A DNA stretch of 64,000 nucleotides from Rhodocyclaceae bacterium (GCA_013388985.1 JACAEF010000013.1:27711-91710), one strand, 5' to 3'; positions 54,252-64,000 are shown, counted from the stretch's first letter. Program-made: numbers and translations. The notes: a model not told the origin generated them from the letters alone.

Positions 54252-54563
54252 CTACTCGACGGTCGGGCGGGTATGGCCGTGATCGTTGTGCTTGCCCTTG
54301 TATTTCTGCACTTGACGGTCGAGCTTGTCGATCAGGATGTCGATCGCGGCATAGAGGTCGGTGTCGCTGCTGTCGGCGTAGATGTCCTTGCCTTTGACGT
54401 GCAGGGTGATCTCGGCCTTCTGCACCAGCTTTTCGACGGAAAGGATCACATGGACGCTGGTGACCTGATCGAAATGCCGCACGATCTTTTCCAACTTGCT
54501 GGAAACGTAATCGCGCAGGGCGGGAGTGACCTCGATGTGGTGCCCAGTGATGGTGAGATTCAT
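54252..54563 (-). CDS. hpf: Ribosome hibernation promoting factor, short form
   Basis: The 103-aa protein [20 protein letters not shown] with the YfiA/HPF fold ([36 protein letters not shown]) binds the 30S decoding site and inactivates ribosomes in stationary phase. It is of the short class, without the C-terminal dimerisation domain. It lies 12 bp after rpoN. The 133-bp gap to ptsN (54119-54251) holds GC-rich stems but no gene. Confidence 0.95.
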   Translation of the reverse strand: MNLTITGHHIEVTPALRDYVSSKLEKIVRHFDQVTSVHVILSVEKLVQKAEITLHVKGKDIYADSSDTDLYAAIDILIDKLDRQVQKYKGKHNDHGHTRPTVE

Positions 54564-54575
54564 GATGGCTCCTCT

Positions 54576-56030
54576 TTAGAGAGTTTTGCGAAGATTGACC
54601 GGCGGGATGCCCAGGGATTCGCGATATTTCGCGACGGTGCGCCGCGCGACGACGATGCCCTGTTCGCCGAGGATGTCCGCGATGCGCGCGTCCGAAAGCG
54701 GCTTGTGGCCGTCTTCGGCGGCGACGAGCTGCCTGATCAGCGCCCGGATCGCGGTGGATGAAGCCGCGCCGCCGGTATCGGTGGCGACGTGGCTGCCAAA
54801 GAAATACTTGAGCTCATAGACGCCGCGCGGACAGGCGAGATACTTCTGCGTCGTCACGCGCGAGATCGTCGATTCGTGCAGATCGACCGTCTCGGCGATC
54901 TCGCGCAGCGTCAGCGGCCGCATCGCGACCTCGCCGTGATCGAAGAAGGCGCGCTGCCGGTCGACGATCGCCTGGGCGACGCGCGCGATGGTATCGAAAC
55001 GCTGCTGCACGTTCTTGATCAGCCACTTGGCTTCCTGCAGCTGGCCGGCGAGATTATTGCCGCCGCTCGCGCGATGCCGGCGCAACAGATCGGCATACTG
55101 CCGGTTGATGCGCAGGCGCGGCATGGCTTCCTGGTTCAGCTGGGCGACCCACTGGCCGCGCAGCTTCTTGACGATCACATCCGGCACGACATAGCGCGTG
55201 TCGAGCGTGGCGAACTGCGCGCCGGGACGCGGGTTGAGCGAGCGGATCAGATCCTGCGCGACGCGCAGCGCCTCGTCGTCGCAGCCCGTCGCTTTCTTGA
55301 TGCGGGCGTAGTCGCGCGAGGCCAGCTGTTCGAGGTGGTCGCTGACGATCGTGCGCGCCAGCTCGCGTGCCGGCGTGGCCGGCAGGTTGGCGAGCTGCAG
55401 CAGCAGGCATTCGCGGGGATTGCGCGCGCCGACGCCAGGCGGATCGAGGCTCTGCAGATGCTTGAGCGCGATCTGCAAGTCCTCGATCACCTCGTCCGGC
55501 TCGCCGATCAGCTCCGGGGGCAGTACTTCGGCGAGTTCTTCGAGCGGCTGGGCGAGATAACCATCCTCGTCGAGCGCCTCGATCAGGAAGGCGACGAGCA
55601 GGCGCTCCCGGCCGGAGAGCTGGCTCAAGGCGAGCTGGGAGATCAAGTGATCGGAGAGACTCGTCGCGGCGGCCTGCAATTCTCCCGCGTCGACATCGTT
55701 CTCGTCGTTCGGATCGCGCGGCCCTTTGGCCCCACTGCTGGGCCATTCGAAGCCCTCCTCGCTCCATTCAGCGGTCGCTTCGACACGTTCTTCGCCACTG
55801 CTGGGTGCTTCGTCGCGGGTATGGGCCAAGGCATCCTGAGCACCGCCATAGACGATGGCCTCGCCTGGCTCTTCGCGTTCGAGCAGCGGATTTTCCTGCA
55901 GCGCCTGCTCGATTTCCTGGTTGAGCTCCAGCGACGACAGCTGCAACAGGCGGATCGACTGCTGCAACTGCGGCGTCAGTGCGAGATGCTGCGACAGCTT
56001 GAGCTGGAGCGTTTGCTTCACGACACTCAC
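54576..56030 (-). CDS. rpoN: RNA polymerase sigma-54 factor RpoN
   Basis: The 484-aa protein has region I ([35 protein letters not shown]) which contacts activators such as NifA and NtrC, an acidic region II (about 50-115), the core-binding region, the HTH ([20 protein letters not shown]) and the RpoN box [11 protein letters not shown] at the C-terminus. It is required for the sigma-54 promoters found here at nifLA, rnf and urtA. It overlaps lptB by 4 bp. Confidence 0.97.
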   Translation of the reverse strand: MSVVKQTLQLKLSQHLALTPQLQQSIRLLQLSSLELNQEIEQALQENPLLEREEPGEAIVYGGAQDALAHTRDEAPSSGEERVEATAEWSEEGFEWPSSGAKGPRDPNDENDVDAGELQAAATSLSDHLISQLALSQLSGRERLLVAFLIEALDEDGYLAQPLEELAEVLPPELIGEPDEVIEDLQIALKHLQSLDPPGVGARNPRECLLLQLANLPATPARELARTIVSDHLEQLASRDYARIKKATGCDDEALRVAQDLIRSLNPRPGAQFATLDTRYVVPDVIVKKLRGQWVAQLNQEAMPRLRINRQYADLLRRHRASGGNNLAGQLQEAKWLIKNVQQRFDTIARVAQAIVDRQRAFFDHGEVAMRPLTLREIAETVDLHESTISRVTTQKYLACPRGVYELKYFFGSHVATDTGGAASSTAIRALIRQLVAAEDGHKPLSDARIADILGEQGIVVARRTVAKYRESLGIPPVNLRKTL

Positions 56031-56761
56031 ATCCGGAAATGTTCGCCGAGATAGACCCGGCGCACATTTTCATTATCGATGATCTCGGCCGGATGTCCAG
56101 CCGCGAGCACCTCGCCTTCGTTGATGATCGTCGCGCGGTCGCAGATGCCCAAGGTCTCGCGCACGTTGTGGTCGGTGATCAGGATGCCTATGCCGCGCTC
56201 CTTCAAAAAGCCGATGATCTTCTGGATGTCGATCACGGCGATCGGATCGACGCCGGCAAACGGCTCGTCGAGCAGGATGAAGCGCGGCTGGGTGGCGAGC
56301 GCACGGGCGATTTCGACCCTGCGGCGCTCGCCGCCGGAGAGCGCTATTGCCGCCTGATCGCGCAGGTGGCTGATGTGCAGTTCTTCGAGCAGTTCCTGGA
56401 GGCGGGTATCGATCGTCGCCGCGTCGTAGTCCTGGAGTTCGAGCACGGCGCGGACGTTTTCCGCGACGGTCAGCTTGCGGAATACCGAGTTTTCCTGGGG
56501 CAGATAGGAAAGCCCGAGACGGGCACGCCGATGGATCGGCAGATGCGTGATGCGCGTCTCGCGGCCGTCGTCCTGGATGAAGATCTCGCCCCCGTCGGCG
56601 GCGATCAGCCCGACGATCATGTAAAAGCAGGTGGTCTTGCCTGCGCCGTTGGGGCCGAGCAGGCCGACGACCTCGCCGCCGTCGACCTGGAAGCTGACGT
56701 CCTTCACGACGGTGCGGCGGCGGAATTTCTTGAACAGATGTCGGGCGGAGAGCGTCGTCAC
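56027..56761 (-). CDS. lptB: LPS export ABC transporter ATPase LptB
   Basis: The 244-aa ATPase powers lipopolysaccharide transport from the inner membrane. Walker [18 protein letters not shown] (about 37), signature [20 protein letters not shown] (about 142) and Walker [17 protein letters not shown] are canonical. It starts with GTG in an overlap with the recX stop; the longer track start reads into recX. The usual partners lptC and lptA are not upstream: recX takes their place. Confidence 0.95.
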   Translation of the reverse strand: MTTLSARHLFKKFRRRTVVKDVSFQVDGGEVVGLLGPNGAGKTTCFYMIVGLIAADGGEIFIQDDGRETRITHLPIHRRARLGLSYLPQENSVFRKLTVAENVRAVLELQDYDAATIDTRLQELLEELHISHLRDQAAIALSGGERRRVEIARALATQPRFILLDEPFAGVDPIAVIDIQKIIGFLKERGIGILITDHNVRETLGICDRATIINEGEVLAAGHPAEIIDNENVRRVYLGEHFRM

Positions 56762-57178
56762 GCGTCGATTTCCTTTAGCACTTTGCGGACGATTTCGGTG
56801 GAAAAGCCCCGCCCTTGCAGGAAGCGCGCCTGTTTCGCCCATTCCCGGGCGTCGGCGGGCGGCGTGGCGAACTTTTTCTCCCAGACGGCGCGCGCGCGCG
56901 CCAGCTCGTCGGGCAGGTCGGCCACCTGTGCCTCGATCAGTGCGGCATCGACGCCCTTGGTGCGCAGCGTCTGGCGCAGGCGCGCGATACCGAGCCGGCC
57001 GGCCTGGCTGCGCAGATAACCTTCGGCAAAGCGCGCATCGGATTGCAGCCCGGCGCGGGCCAATTGGTTCAACACCATTTCGATTTCTTCCGGGGTGCCG
57101 TGGGGAGCGAGTTTCCGGGCCAGCTCGGCGCGCGTGTGTTCGCGCCGCGCCAGCAGCCTCACCGCACGCGCATAGAGC

Positions 57179-57201
<23 letters not shown>
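56758..57201 (-). CDS. recX: Recombination regulator RecX
   Basis: The 147-aa RecA modulator consists of three-helix repeats; [21 protein letters not shown] and [20 protein letters not shown] are the signature. The annotated ATG overlaps the recA end by 23 bp; an in-frame GTG at 57186 (GTGAGTGAG) is an equally plausible start with a short overlap. Confidence 0.92.
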
Positions 57202-58198
<997 letters not shown>

Positions 58199-58272
58199 CG
58201 CGTTCTCCGGTTACTGCGGATCCAGAGGGCGGCACAGGCGCACGCTCCAATCCGTCATTGCAATTTAAAGAA

Positions 58273-58767
58273 TTATGGCATGTTTCTTGCGGTAACAATC
58301 AGCCCCGTGAGCGCATGGATCACCGATTGTCTGCGGATCGCCTCGCGGTCGCCTGCAAAAAATCGGCGCTCGCAGGACGGCACTCCTCCCTTCAGGCACC
58401 AGGCGAAACAGACCGTGCCGACCGGTTTCTCCGGAGAGCCGCCGCCGGGCCCGGCGATTCCGGTGATGGCCAATGAAATCGTGGCGTTGGAATGTGTCAG
58501 CGCGCCCGCGGCCATTTCCCCGGCGGTTTCGAGACTGACCGCGCCGAAGGTTTCTATGGTGAACATGCGTACTCCAAGCATATCCACTTTTGCCGCATTT
58601 GCATAGGTCACGAAGCCGCGCTCGAACCACGCCGAGCTGCCGGGCGTGTGGGTGATCACCTGGGCTGCCCAGCCGCCGGTACAGGATTCGGCGGTGGCGA
58701 CCGTCAGGCCGCGCAGCTGGCAGATCTGTCCGACCGCTGCGGAGAGCGCGACCAGTTCGGCTTCCAT
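58273..58767 (-). CDS. pncC: Nicotinamide-nucleotide amidohydrolase PncC (CinA C-terminal domain)
   Basis: The 164-aa stand-alone CinA C-terminal domain hydrolyses NMN to NaMN and ammonia. Core motifs TVATAESCTGGWAAQVIT (about 22-40) and ITGIAGPGGGSPEKPVGTVC (about 105-125). Near the C-terminus GVPSCERRFFAGDREAIRRQ is encoded over a copy of the dispersed repeat that runs into the conserved F-x-G-D-R-x-x-x-R motif. It overlaps pgpA by 1 bp. Confidence 0.92.
   Translation of the reverse strand: MEAELVALSAAVGQICQLRGLTVATAESCTGGWAAQVITHTPGSSAWFERGFVTYANAAKVDMLGVRMFTIETFGAVSLETAGEMAAGALTHSNATISLAITGIAGPGGGSPEKPVGTVCFAWCLKGGVPSCERRFFAGDREAIRRQSVIHALTGLIVTARNMP
58357..58383 (+). repeat. 25-bp dispersed repeat, copy 14 (inside pncC)
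   Basis: AAAAAATCGGCGCTCGCAGG then ACGGCAC, three mismatches. Antisense to pncC and translated as VPSCERRFF, part of which aligns with a conserved family region. Confidence 0.8.
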
Positions 58768-59267
58768 TACAACGTCTCGACGAGGCGCTTGAAGAGCGCG
58801 AGGGTGAAAAGGGTGTAGCCGGCGGCGATTACATCATCCATCATCACGCCGAGGCCGTTCTTGACCCGTTCGTCGAAATGGCGCGCCGGCGGAGGCTTGG
58901 CTATGTCGTAGAAACGGAACCAAAGAAAGGCGGCGAGCTGCCAGAGCACGCCCGTCGGGGTCATCATCAGCACGGCCCAGAACGGCACGATTTCGTCCCA
59001 GACGATGCTGCCGTGATCGACCACGCCCAAATTGCGGCCGGTGATGTGGCAGGTGGTGACACCCAGCACGAACGCCAGCAGCAGGAAGACCGCGCAGGCC
59101 GCATCGGCCGGGAACAAGAGGCGCAGCAGCGGATAGGTCAGCCACGCGAACAACGTGCCGGCGGTGCCCGGTGCCAGCGGCGAGAGGCCGCTGCCGAAGC
59201 CGCAGGCGATCAGATGCGCCGGGTGGGAGAGCAGGAAGCCGGCGGGTGGGGCAGGGGCTTTGGCCAT
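58767..59267 (-). CDS. pgpA: Phosphatidylglycerophosphatase A
   Basis: The 166-aa integral membrane phosphatase makes phosphatidylglycerol. The family motif occurs as GLSPLAPGTAGTLFAWLTYP (about 28-47), then DHGSIVWDEIVPFW and FRFYDIAKPPPARHFD. It lies between pncC and thiL (1 bp after thiL), the common betaproteobacterial order. Confidence 0.94.
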   Translation of the reverse strand: MAKAPAPPAGFLLSHPAHLIACGFGSGLSPLAPGTAGTLFAWLTYPLLRLLFPADAACAVFLLLAFVLGVTTCHITGRNLGVVDHGSIVWDEIVPFWAVLMMTPTGVLWQLAAFLWFRFYDIAKPPPARHFDERVKNGLGVMMDDVIAAGYTLFTLALFKRLVETL

Positions 59268-59268
59268 C

Positions 59269-60216
59269 TCAGGCGAAGTGGTCGTAGCCGCGTTGCGTCA
59301 CCTCGACCGGCTGCCCGTGGGCGTCGAAAATCGTGAGCTTGCCTGCGGGCCCGGCTTCGGTCTTGCCGATGCAGGTGAGCGGCAGGTCGAGGCGTTCGGA
59401 CAGGCCGAGAATCGCTGCATGATGCTCCGGCGGTGAGGTGAAGATCAGTTCGTAATCGTCGCCGCCGGAAAGGTAGGCATCGCGCTCCAGGCCGGGCGCC
59501 GGAAGCCGATCGAGATGCAGCGTGGCGGCCAGGCAGGAGGCTTCGAGCAGATGGCCGAGATCGGCCAGCAAGCCGTCGGAGACGTCGATTGCCGCGGAGG
59601 CGATCCCGCGCAGGGCCAGGCCGAGCTCGACCCGTGGTTGCGGGCGGCGCAGGGCGGCGAGGCAGACCGAGAGCGCCGGCTCGGTCAGCGCGATGCGTCC
59701 TTGCAGATGGGCCAGCCCGAGCGCGGCACGGCCGGGCATGCCCGAGACCCAGATTTCCTCGTACAGATGGGCGCCGGAGCGGAGCAGGGCCTGACTCTGC
59801 AGGCCGACGAGCGGTACTTCACCGAAGATCGTGACGCAGAAATTGCGGGGCCCGCGCGTGGTGTCGCCGCCGATGATGTCGATGCCGAAAGCATCGGCGC
59901 AGGCGAACAGGCCGGTGGAGAATTTCTCCAGCCAGTCTTCGTTCGCGGTCGGCAGCGCAGCGGCGATCACGGCCCAGCGCGGCTGGGCGCCCATCGCCGC
60001 GATGTCCGAGACATTGACCGCGAGCGTTTTCCAGCCGAGATCCTCGGGATCGTCGTCGGCAAAGAAATGCGTGCCGGCGACCAGCATGTCGGTGGAGATC
60101 ACCAGCTCGCAGCCGGGACTGGGGCGCACGATGGCGGCATCGTCTCCGACGCCGAGCACGGCGTGGCGCGGCGGGCGACGGAAGTAGCGGTCGATCAGGG
60201 CGAATTCGGAAGGCAT
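59269..60216 (-). CDS. thiL: Thiamine-monophosphate kinase
   Basis: The 315-aa enzyme converts TMP to thiamine diphosphate. N-terminal FALIDRYFRRPPRHAVLGVG DDAAIV with ATP-binding Asp pair, then STDMLVAGTHFF, VNVSDIAAMGAQPRWAVIA and SAAIDVSDGLLADLGHLLEA. Full length. Confidence 0.95.
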   Translation of the reverse strand: MPSEFALIDRYFRRPPRHAVLGVGDDAAIVRPSPGCELVISTDMLVAGTHFFADDDPEDLGWKTLAVNVSDIAAMGAQPRWAVIAAALPTANEDWLEKFSTGLFACADAFGIDIIGGDTTRGPRNFCVTIFGEVPLVGLQSQALLRSGAHLYEEIWVSGMPGRAALGLAHLQGRIALTEPALSVCLAALRRPQPRVELGLALRGIASAAIDVSDGLLADLGHLLEASCLAATLHLDRLPAPGLERDAYLSGGDDYELIFTSPPEHHAAILGLSERLDLPLTCIGKTEAGPAGKLTIFDAHGQPVEVTQRGYDHFA

Positions 60217-60467
60217 GCGAACAGTATATTATCGAAACCCCTGCGAAACTTGCTGCACGGCCGGTCTGCTGTGTTGCGCGGTGCTCGGATGCTCGCCTAT
60301 CGACTGGATATGTCTCGCATCCTGCGCTCCGTGCGCCTTGCATCCCATCCCGCTCGCGGCGTTTCGCGGGGGTTTCTTATCGTGAATGGCGCGGCATGCG
60401 CCGAAGGCGCAAGGTGCTCACTACGATAGACGCCCGTAATCCTTGAGCGCCGCATAAGCGACGCGAG
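60217..60467. repeat. Intergenic repeat-like element between thiL and nusB
   Basis: The 251-bp gap has no credible gene. GAAACCCCTGCGAAAC (60234-60249) and GTTTCGCGGGGGTTTC (60361-60376) are inverted repeats matching in 15 of 16 positions and enclose about 110 bp. Further short palindromic pieces (GCATGCGCCGAAGGCGCAAG and TGCGCCTTGCATCC) follow. It may be a MITE-like or structured RNA element. Confidence 0.5.
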
Positions 60468-60962
60468 CTATTTGGAGCCCTCCGCAAGGGGAGTGAAGGG
60501 GAGCGGGCTTTCGTGGGGGCGGAGTTGCGGCGCCAGCTTGTCGAGCACGCCATTGACGAATTTGTGGCCATCGGTACCGCCGAAGGACTTGGCCAGTTCG
60601 ATCGCCTCGTTGATGACCACCCGCCACGGCGTCTCGGGATGGTCGCGGAGCTCGCAGGCTGCCAAAAGCAGGATGCTGCGCTCGATCGGCGACACCTCGT
60701 CCCAGCTGCGTGCGATATGAGGTTCGAGCAGGGCGCGCAGCGCCTGCTGGTCGTCGAGCACGCCGGAGAGCAGGCTGTCGTAGAGCGGGCGGTGCGCCTT
60801 CTCGAAACCGGCGACCGATTCGGCCTGGGCGACGATCGCGGCATGGTCCTGACCGCCGACCAGATGCTGGTAGAGGCCCTGCACCACGAACTCGCGCGCG
60901 CGGTGGCGCGGGCTGGCCGGTGCCTTCCTGGGTCTCTCGCCGTGCAGTTTTTCGGCGCTCAC
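60468..60962 (-). CDS. nusB: Transcription antitermination factor NusB
   Basis: The 164-aa all-helical RNA-binding protein acts in rRNA antitermination. It starts with GTG ([20 protein letters not shown]) in a GTGA overlap with ribH. Core: [55 protein letters not shown]. The ribH-nusB order is conserved in proteobacteria. Confidence 0.95.
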   Translation of the reverse strand: MSAEKLHGERPRKAPASPRHRAREFVVQGLYQHLVGGQDHAAIVAQAESVAGFEKAHRPLYDSLLSGVLDDQQALRALLEPHIARSWDEVSPIERSILLLAACELRDHPETPWRVVINEAIELAKSFGGTDGHKFVNGVLDKLAPQLRPHESPLPFTPLAEGSK

Positions 60963-61465
60963 TTCAGCGCTTTCATCAGATTGGCCATCTCGACCGCGCA
61001 TTGCGCCGCCTCGGTACCTTTCTGGATCATCCGCACCTGTGCCTGCGCCTCGTTCTCGACGGTGAGGATCGCGTTGGCGATCGGGATGCCGGTGGCGAGC
61101 TGCACGTCGGTGACGCCGCGCGAGGACTCGTTCGAGACGACCTCGAAATGATAGGTCTCGCCGCGGATCACGCAGCCGATGGCCACCAGCGCATCGAACC
61201 TGCCGGTCTGCGCCAGGGTCTGCAAGGCGAGCGGAATTTCCAGCGCCCCCGGGACGGTGATGAGCGTGACATCGGCGACGCCGAGGCGGCGCAGCTAATG
61301 GCAGCAGCCGGAGAGCAGGCCTTCGCCGACGTCCTTGTTGAAGCGCGCCATCACGATGCCGATGGAAAGGCCAGCACCGGCGAGGTTGGGTTCGATCTCG
61401 GCCAGGTCGGCGCAGCGGGCCGTGGCGGGAGAGGAAGTGGGGGCCGGATTCGGTGTGAAGCTCAT
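60959..61465 (-). pseudogene. ribH: 6,7-dimethyl-8-ribityllumazine synthase RibH with in-frame amber stop
   Basis: RibH condenses DHBP with the pyrimidine precursor in riboflavin synthesis. From [10 protein letters not shown] (61465, ATGA overlap with ribBA) the frame reads IGIVMARFNKDVGEGLLSGC CH and then TAG at 61295-61297 (codon 57). The same frame continues [21 protein letters not shown], the active-site region [19 protein letters not shown] (contains the catalytic His) and [20 protein letters not shown]. Without the stop it is a normal 168-aa RibH; the missing residue is probably Glu (GAG to TAG). The downstream piece has no good start. RibH is essential unless riboflavin is imported or a second copy exists. 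Confidence 0.88.
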
Positions 61466-62562
61466 GAGGGGATTTCCTCGGGTGTCAGGTAGCCGCAGAT
61501 TTCGAGGCCGAAGCCGGCCATCGAGGGCATTTTCCTCGGGCTGGCCATGAGCCGCATCTTGCCGACACCCAGTTCGCGCAGGATCTGTGCGCCGATGCCG
61601 TAGAGACGCGGATCCCACTTCTGCGCCGGACGGGGGGCCTCGCTTTGCAAGGCGTCGAGCAGGTCGGCGCCGGTCTCGTTCCGGTGCAGCAGCACGATCG
61701 CGCCGCTGGGCGCCTGGCTGATGATCCGCATCGCCTGATCGATCGTAAATGTGTGGCGATGATTCTTGCAATCGAGGAAATCGAGCACCGAGACCGGCTC
61801 ATGCACCCGCACCAGCGTTTCGGTCTCCGGCTGAATCTCGCCGCGGGTCAGAGTCAGATGTACATCATTGCTGGTCTGGTCGCGGAAGGCGCGCAGGCGG
61901 AAGCTGCCGTGCGTGCAGATCACCTCCTTGTCGGCGACCACCTCGACGAGCTTTTCGTTTTCCGAGCGGTACTGGATCAGATCGCGGATGGTGCCGATCT
62001 TGAGGCCATGCCTGGCCGCGAACTCGACGAGCTGCGGCAGGCGTGCCATCGAACCGTCCTCGTTCATGATCTCGCAGATCACCGCAGCGGGCTCGCAGCC
62101 GGCCATTTGCGCCAGATCGCAGCCGGCCTCGGTATGGCCGGCGCGCACCAGCACGCCGCCCTTTTGTGCCATCAGCGGAAAGACGTGGCCAGGCTGGACG
62201 AGATCGGCAGGCTTGGCATGCTTGGCCACCGCGACGCGGATCGTGCGGGCGCGGTCGTGCGCCGAGATGCCGGTGGTGACGCCCTCGGCCGCCTCGATCG
62301 AGACGGTGAAGGCGGTGCCGTGGGGTGTGCGGTTGTCGCGCACCATCAGCGGCAGGTCGAGCTGGCGGCAGCGTTCCTCGGTCAGCGTCAGGCAGACCAG
62401 GCCGCGCGCATGGGTGACCATGAAGTTGATCGCCTCGGGGGTCACGAACTCGGCGGCGAGGACGAGATCGCCCTCGTTCTCGCGGTCTTCCTCGTCGACG
62501 AGGATGACCATCCTGCCGGCGCGCATTTCGGCGACGATGTCCTGGATGGGGCTGATGCTCAC
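61462..62562 (-). CDS. ribBA: 3,4-dihydroxy-2-butanone 4-phosphate synthase with RibA-like C-terminal domain
   Basis: The 366-aa protein converts ribulose-5-phosphate to DHBP. The RibB domain (about 1-205) has [47 protein letters not shown] and [14 protein letters not shown]. The C-terminal RibA-like domain (about 210-366) lacks the zinc-binding cysteines and GTP-binding SLRCDCG motif of GTP cyclohydrolase II, so it is probably not catalytic, as in many betaproteobacterial RibBA proteins. It is the first gene of ribBA-ribH-nusB. Confidence 0.93.
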   Translation of the reverse strand: MSISPIQDIVAEMRAGRMVILVDEEDRENEGDLVLAAEFVTPEAINFMVTHARGLVCLTLTEERCRQLDLPLMVRDNRTPHGTAFTVSIEAAEGVTTGISAHDRARTIRVAVAKHAKPADLVQPGHVFPLMAQKGGVLVRAGHTEAGCDLAQMAGCEPAAVICEIMNEDGSMARLPQLVEFAARHGLKIGTIRDLIQYRSENEKLVEVVADKEVICTHGSFRLRAFRDQTSNDVHLTLTRGEIQPETETLVRVHEPVSVLDFLDCKNHRHTFTIDQAMRIISQAPSGAIVLLHRNETGADLLDALQSEAPRPAQKWDPRLYGIGAQILRELGVGKMRLMASPRKMPSMAGFGLEICGYLTPEEIPS

Positions 62563-62609
62563 TTCGCTATGCTCCTTTGGGGAAGGAGCGCATTCTACGC
62601 CGCCCGATG

Positions 62610-62634
62610 CAAAGTCGGCGCTGGCGGGACGGCA
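62610..62634 (+). repeat. 25-bp dispersed repeat, copy 15 (ribBA-urtA gap)
   Basis: CAAAGTCGGCGCTGGCGGGA then CGGCA, a near-perfect copy 48 bp upstream of the ribBA ATG and just before the NtrC site. Confidence 0.92.
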
Positions 62635-62648
62635 TGCGGAAGGTTGTT

Positions 62649-62665
62649 TGCACCTTCAGTGTGCA
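62649..62665. promoter_or_regulatory. Candidate NtrC binding site upstream of urtA
   Basis: TGCACCTTCAGTGTGCA fits TGCAC-N7-GTGCA, the NtrC dyad, with one position off the GGTGCA half. It lies about 107 bp upstream of the sigma-54 -24 element. It sits in the 305-bp ribBA-urtA gap, which otherwise holds the repeat and the promoter. Confidence 0.65.
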
Positions 62666-62770
62666 AGGCTCCTGACGGTTGCCCCAAAGTAGGGCGCTAG
62701 CTACACCGCCTCGAAATAGTGGGTCTGCATTACAGCTGTGTTTGAGCAGCATTGTTCCCCAATGAGCTGC

Positions 62771-62786
62771 TGGCACGCTATTCGCT
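62771..62786 (+). promoter_or_regulatory. Sigma-54 promoter of urtA
   Basis: TGGCACGCTATTCGCT has a complete TGGCACG -24 element and exact GG-N10-GC spacing, 82 bp before the urtA ATG. With the upstream NtrC site it predicts induction under nitrogen limitation. Confidence 0.72.
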
Positions 62787-62867
62787 CATGGTGTTGCAGC
62801 GCACATGCGCACATTCATTCCATTTTCTTCTGCAGCAATCACTCAATCCTCACAAGGGAGCACGCAC

Positions 62868-64000
62868 ATGCAACGTCGCAACTTCGTCAAGGCCACCGCC
62901 CTCACTGTCGCACTTGCCGCCGCCGGACTCATCTCCGCTCCGGCTCTCGCCGCCGACACCATCAAGGTCGGCATCCTCCATTCGCTCTCGGGCACGATGG
63001 CGATTTCCGAGACCGCGCTGAAAGAAACAGCGCTGATGACCATCGAAGAGATCAACAAAAAGGGCGGCGTGCTCGGCAAGAAGCTCGAACCCGTGGTCGT
63101 CGATCCGGCCTCGAACTGGCCGCTATTCGCCGAGAAGGCGCGACAGCTCCTCACCCAGGACAAGGTCGCCGTCGTCTTCGGCTGCTGGACTTCCGTCTCG
63201 CGCAAGTCAGTGCTGCCGGTGTTCAAGGAACTGAACGGTCTCCTGTTCTACCCGGTGCAATACGAGGGCGAGGAACTGGAAAAGAACGTCTTCTACACCG
63301 GCGCCGCGCCCAACCAGCAGGCGATTCCCGCCGTCGAATACCTGATGAGCAAGGACGGCGGCGAAGCGAAGCGCTTCGTGCTCCTGGGCACCGACTACGT
63401 CTATCCGCGCACTACGAACAAGATCCTGCGCGCCTTCCTGAAGAGCAAGGGCATCTCGGATGCCGATATCATGGAGGAATACACCCCCTTCGGCCACAGC
63501 GATTACCAGACCATCATCGCCAAGATCAAGAAGTTCGCCTCCGAAGGCAAGAAGACCGCCGTCGTGTCGACGATCAACGGCGACTCGAACGTGCCCTTCT
63601 ACAAGGAGCTCGGCAACGCGGGACTCAAGGCCACCGACGTGCCGGTGGTCGCCTTCTCCGTGGGCGAGGAGGAACTGCGCGGCGTCGATACCAAGCCGCT
63701 GGTCGGGCATCTGGCGGCGTGGAACTACTTCATGTCGATCAAGAACCCGGAAAACGACGCCTTCATCAAGATGTATCGCGACTGGGCGAAGAAACAGAAA
63801 CTCCCGAACGCCGACACCGTGGTCACCAACGACCCAATGGAAGCCACCTACATCGGCATCCACATGTGGAAGCAGGCGGTCGAGAAGGCCAAGTCCACCG
63901 ACGTGGACAAGGTGATCGCCGCGATGGCCGGCCAGACCTTCAAGGCGCCGTCCGGCTTCGTCGCCAAGATGGACGAGAAGAACCACCACCTGCACAAGCC
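62868..64000 (+). CDS. urtA: Urea ABC transporter substrate-binding protein UrtA (3' truncated by window end)
   Basis: The track omits this open frame because it runs off the end. The first 377 or so residues are present of about 420. A twin-arginine-like signal (MQRRNFVKATALTVALAAAG, then APALAAD) precedes the mature protein DTIKVGILHSLSGTMAISET. GGVLGKKLEPVVVDPASNWP, FGCWTSVSRKSVLPVFKELN and LLFYPVQYEGEELEKNVFYTG are UrtA hallmarks that distinguish it from LivK. GGGAG ribosome binding site at 62856-62860. Periplasmic urea capture feeds the UrtBCDE permease presumably encoded beyond the window. Confidence 0.94.
   Translation, partial: MQRRNFVKATALTVALAAAGLISAPALAADTIKVGILHSLSGTMAISETALKETALMTIEEINKKGGVLGKKLEPVVVDPASNWPLFAEKARQLLTQDKVAVVFGCWTSVSRKSVLPVFKELNGLLFYPVQYEGEELEKNVFYTGAAPNQQAIPAVEYLMSKDGGEAKRFVLLGTDYVYPRTTNKILRAFLKSKGISDADIMEEYTPFGHSDYQTIIAKIKKFASEGKKTAVVSTINGDSNVPFYKELGNAGLKATDVPVVAFSVGEEELRGVDTKPLVGHLAAWNYFMSIKNPENDAFIKMYRDWAKKQKLPNADTVVTNDPMEATYIGIHMWKQAVEKAKSTDVDKVIAAMAGQTFKAPSGFVAKMDEKNHHLHK

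Noticed and set aside
58199-58272. LexA box for recA
   Set aside because: No CTGT-N8-ACAG match in the gap upstream of recA.
62563-62867. FMN riboswitch upstream of ribBA
   Set aside because: The conserved AGGGGCGGGGTGAAATTCCC-type core is absent; only repeat, NtrC site and promoter are seen.

Overview
The window is a GC-rich (roughly 65%) chromosomal segment. It carries the replication origin region, and the gene content and protein sequences point to a betaproteobacterium, most likely Rhodocyclales or a close relative. It encodes a nitrogen fixation regulator pair (nifL-nifA), a nif-type Rnf complex, a sulfur-handling locus, an arsenic operon, the dnaA-dnaN-gyrB / rpmH-rnpA-yidD-yidC-mnmE origin block, parAB with parS sites, the complete atp operon, rpoN, and a nitrogen-regulated urea transporter gene. 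The species assignment is inference; the gene calls rest on readable motifs.

Layout: (1) 1-8.6 kb: nifLA on the minus strand, divergent from rnfABCDGEH. The 262-bp gap between them holds two sigma-54 promoters with exact GG-N10-GC spacing and one near-palindromic NifA site TGT-N10-ACA. (2) 8.8-12.1 kb: an EAL phosphodiesterase with an amber codon in its N-terminal leader, convergent with a P-type cation ATPase. (3) 12.2-18.1 kb: an approximately eleven-gene minus-strand sulfur locus (two half-size YeeE/YedE membrane proteins, TusA, three single-TM small proteins, two rhodanese-type proteins, DsrE-like proteins, cytochrome c) with a divergent ribbon-helix-helix regulator. (4) 18.1-23.5 kb: permease/redox-disulfide pair, CDF transporter, ECF sigma factor, acr3, arsC, arsR, and a separate cytochrome c. 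(5) 23.6-32.8 kb: gyrB, dnaN, oriC-like DnaA-box cluster, dnaA, rpmH, rnpA, yidD, yidC, mnmE. (6) 32.8-38.5 kb: TauE/SafE permease and a branched-chain-type ABC transporter with a fused LivM-LivG protein. (7) 38.5-49.9 kb: two parS sites, mnmG, rsmG, parA, parB, then atpIBEFHAGDC. (8) 50-62.6 kb: PAS/HTH protein, ubiJ, ubiE, DUF971 protein, hprK, ptsN, hpf, rpoN, lptB, recX, recA, pncC, pgpA, thiL, nusB, ribH (interrupted), ribBA. (9) 62.6 kb to end: NtrC site, sigma-54 promoter and a 3'-truncated urtA.

The most unusual signal is a dispersed repeat of about 25 bp, consensus AAAGTCGGCGCTGGCGGGACGGCAC. I count 15 clear copies and two degenerate ones (about one per 4 kb) in both orientations, in gaps and inside genes. 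The repeat has no stop codon in any of its six frames. Seven clear copies are translated as part of proteins (NifA, RnfG, a rhodanese-like protein, YidC, the LivM-LivG junction, RsmG, PncC), using five different frames. Three others sit directly before start codons where a ribosome binding site would be. Two in-frame amber codons (in the EAL gene leader and in ribH) are a second anomaly.

The regulatory logic is coherent: rpoN supplies the sigma factor for the rnf, nifLA and urtA promoters, NifA drives the electron supply for nitrogenase through Rnf, and NtrC probably drives urea uptake.
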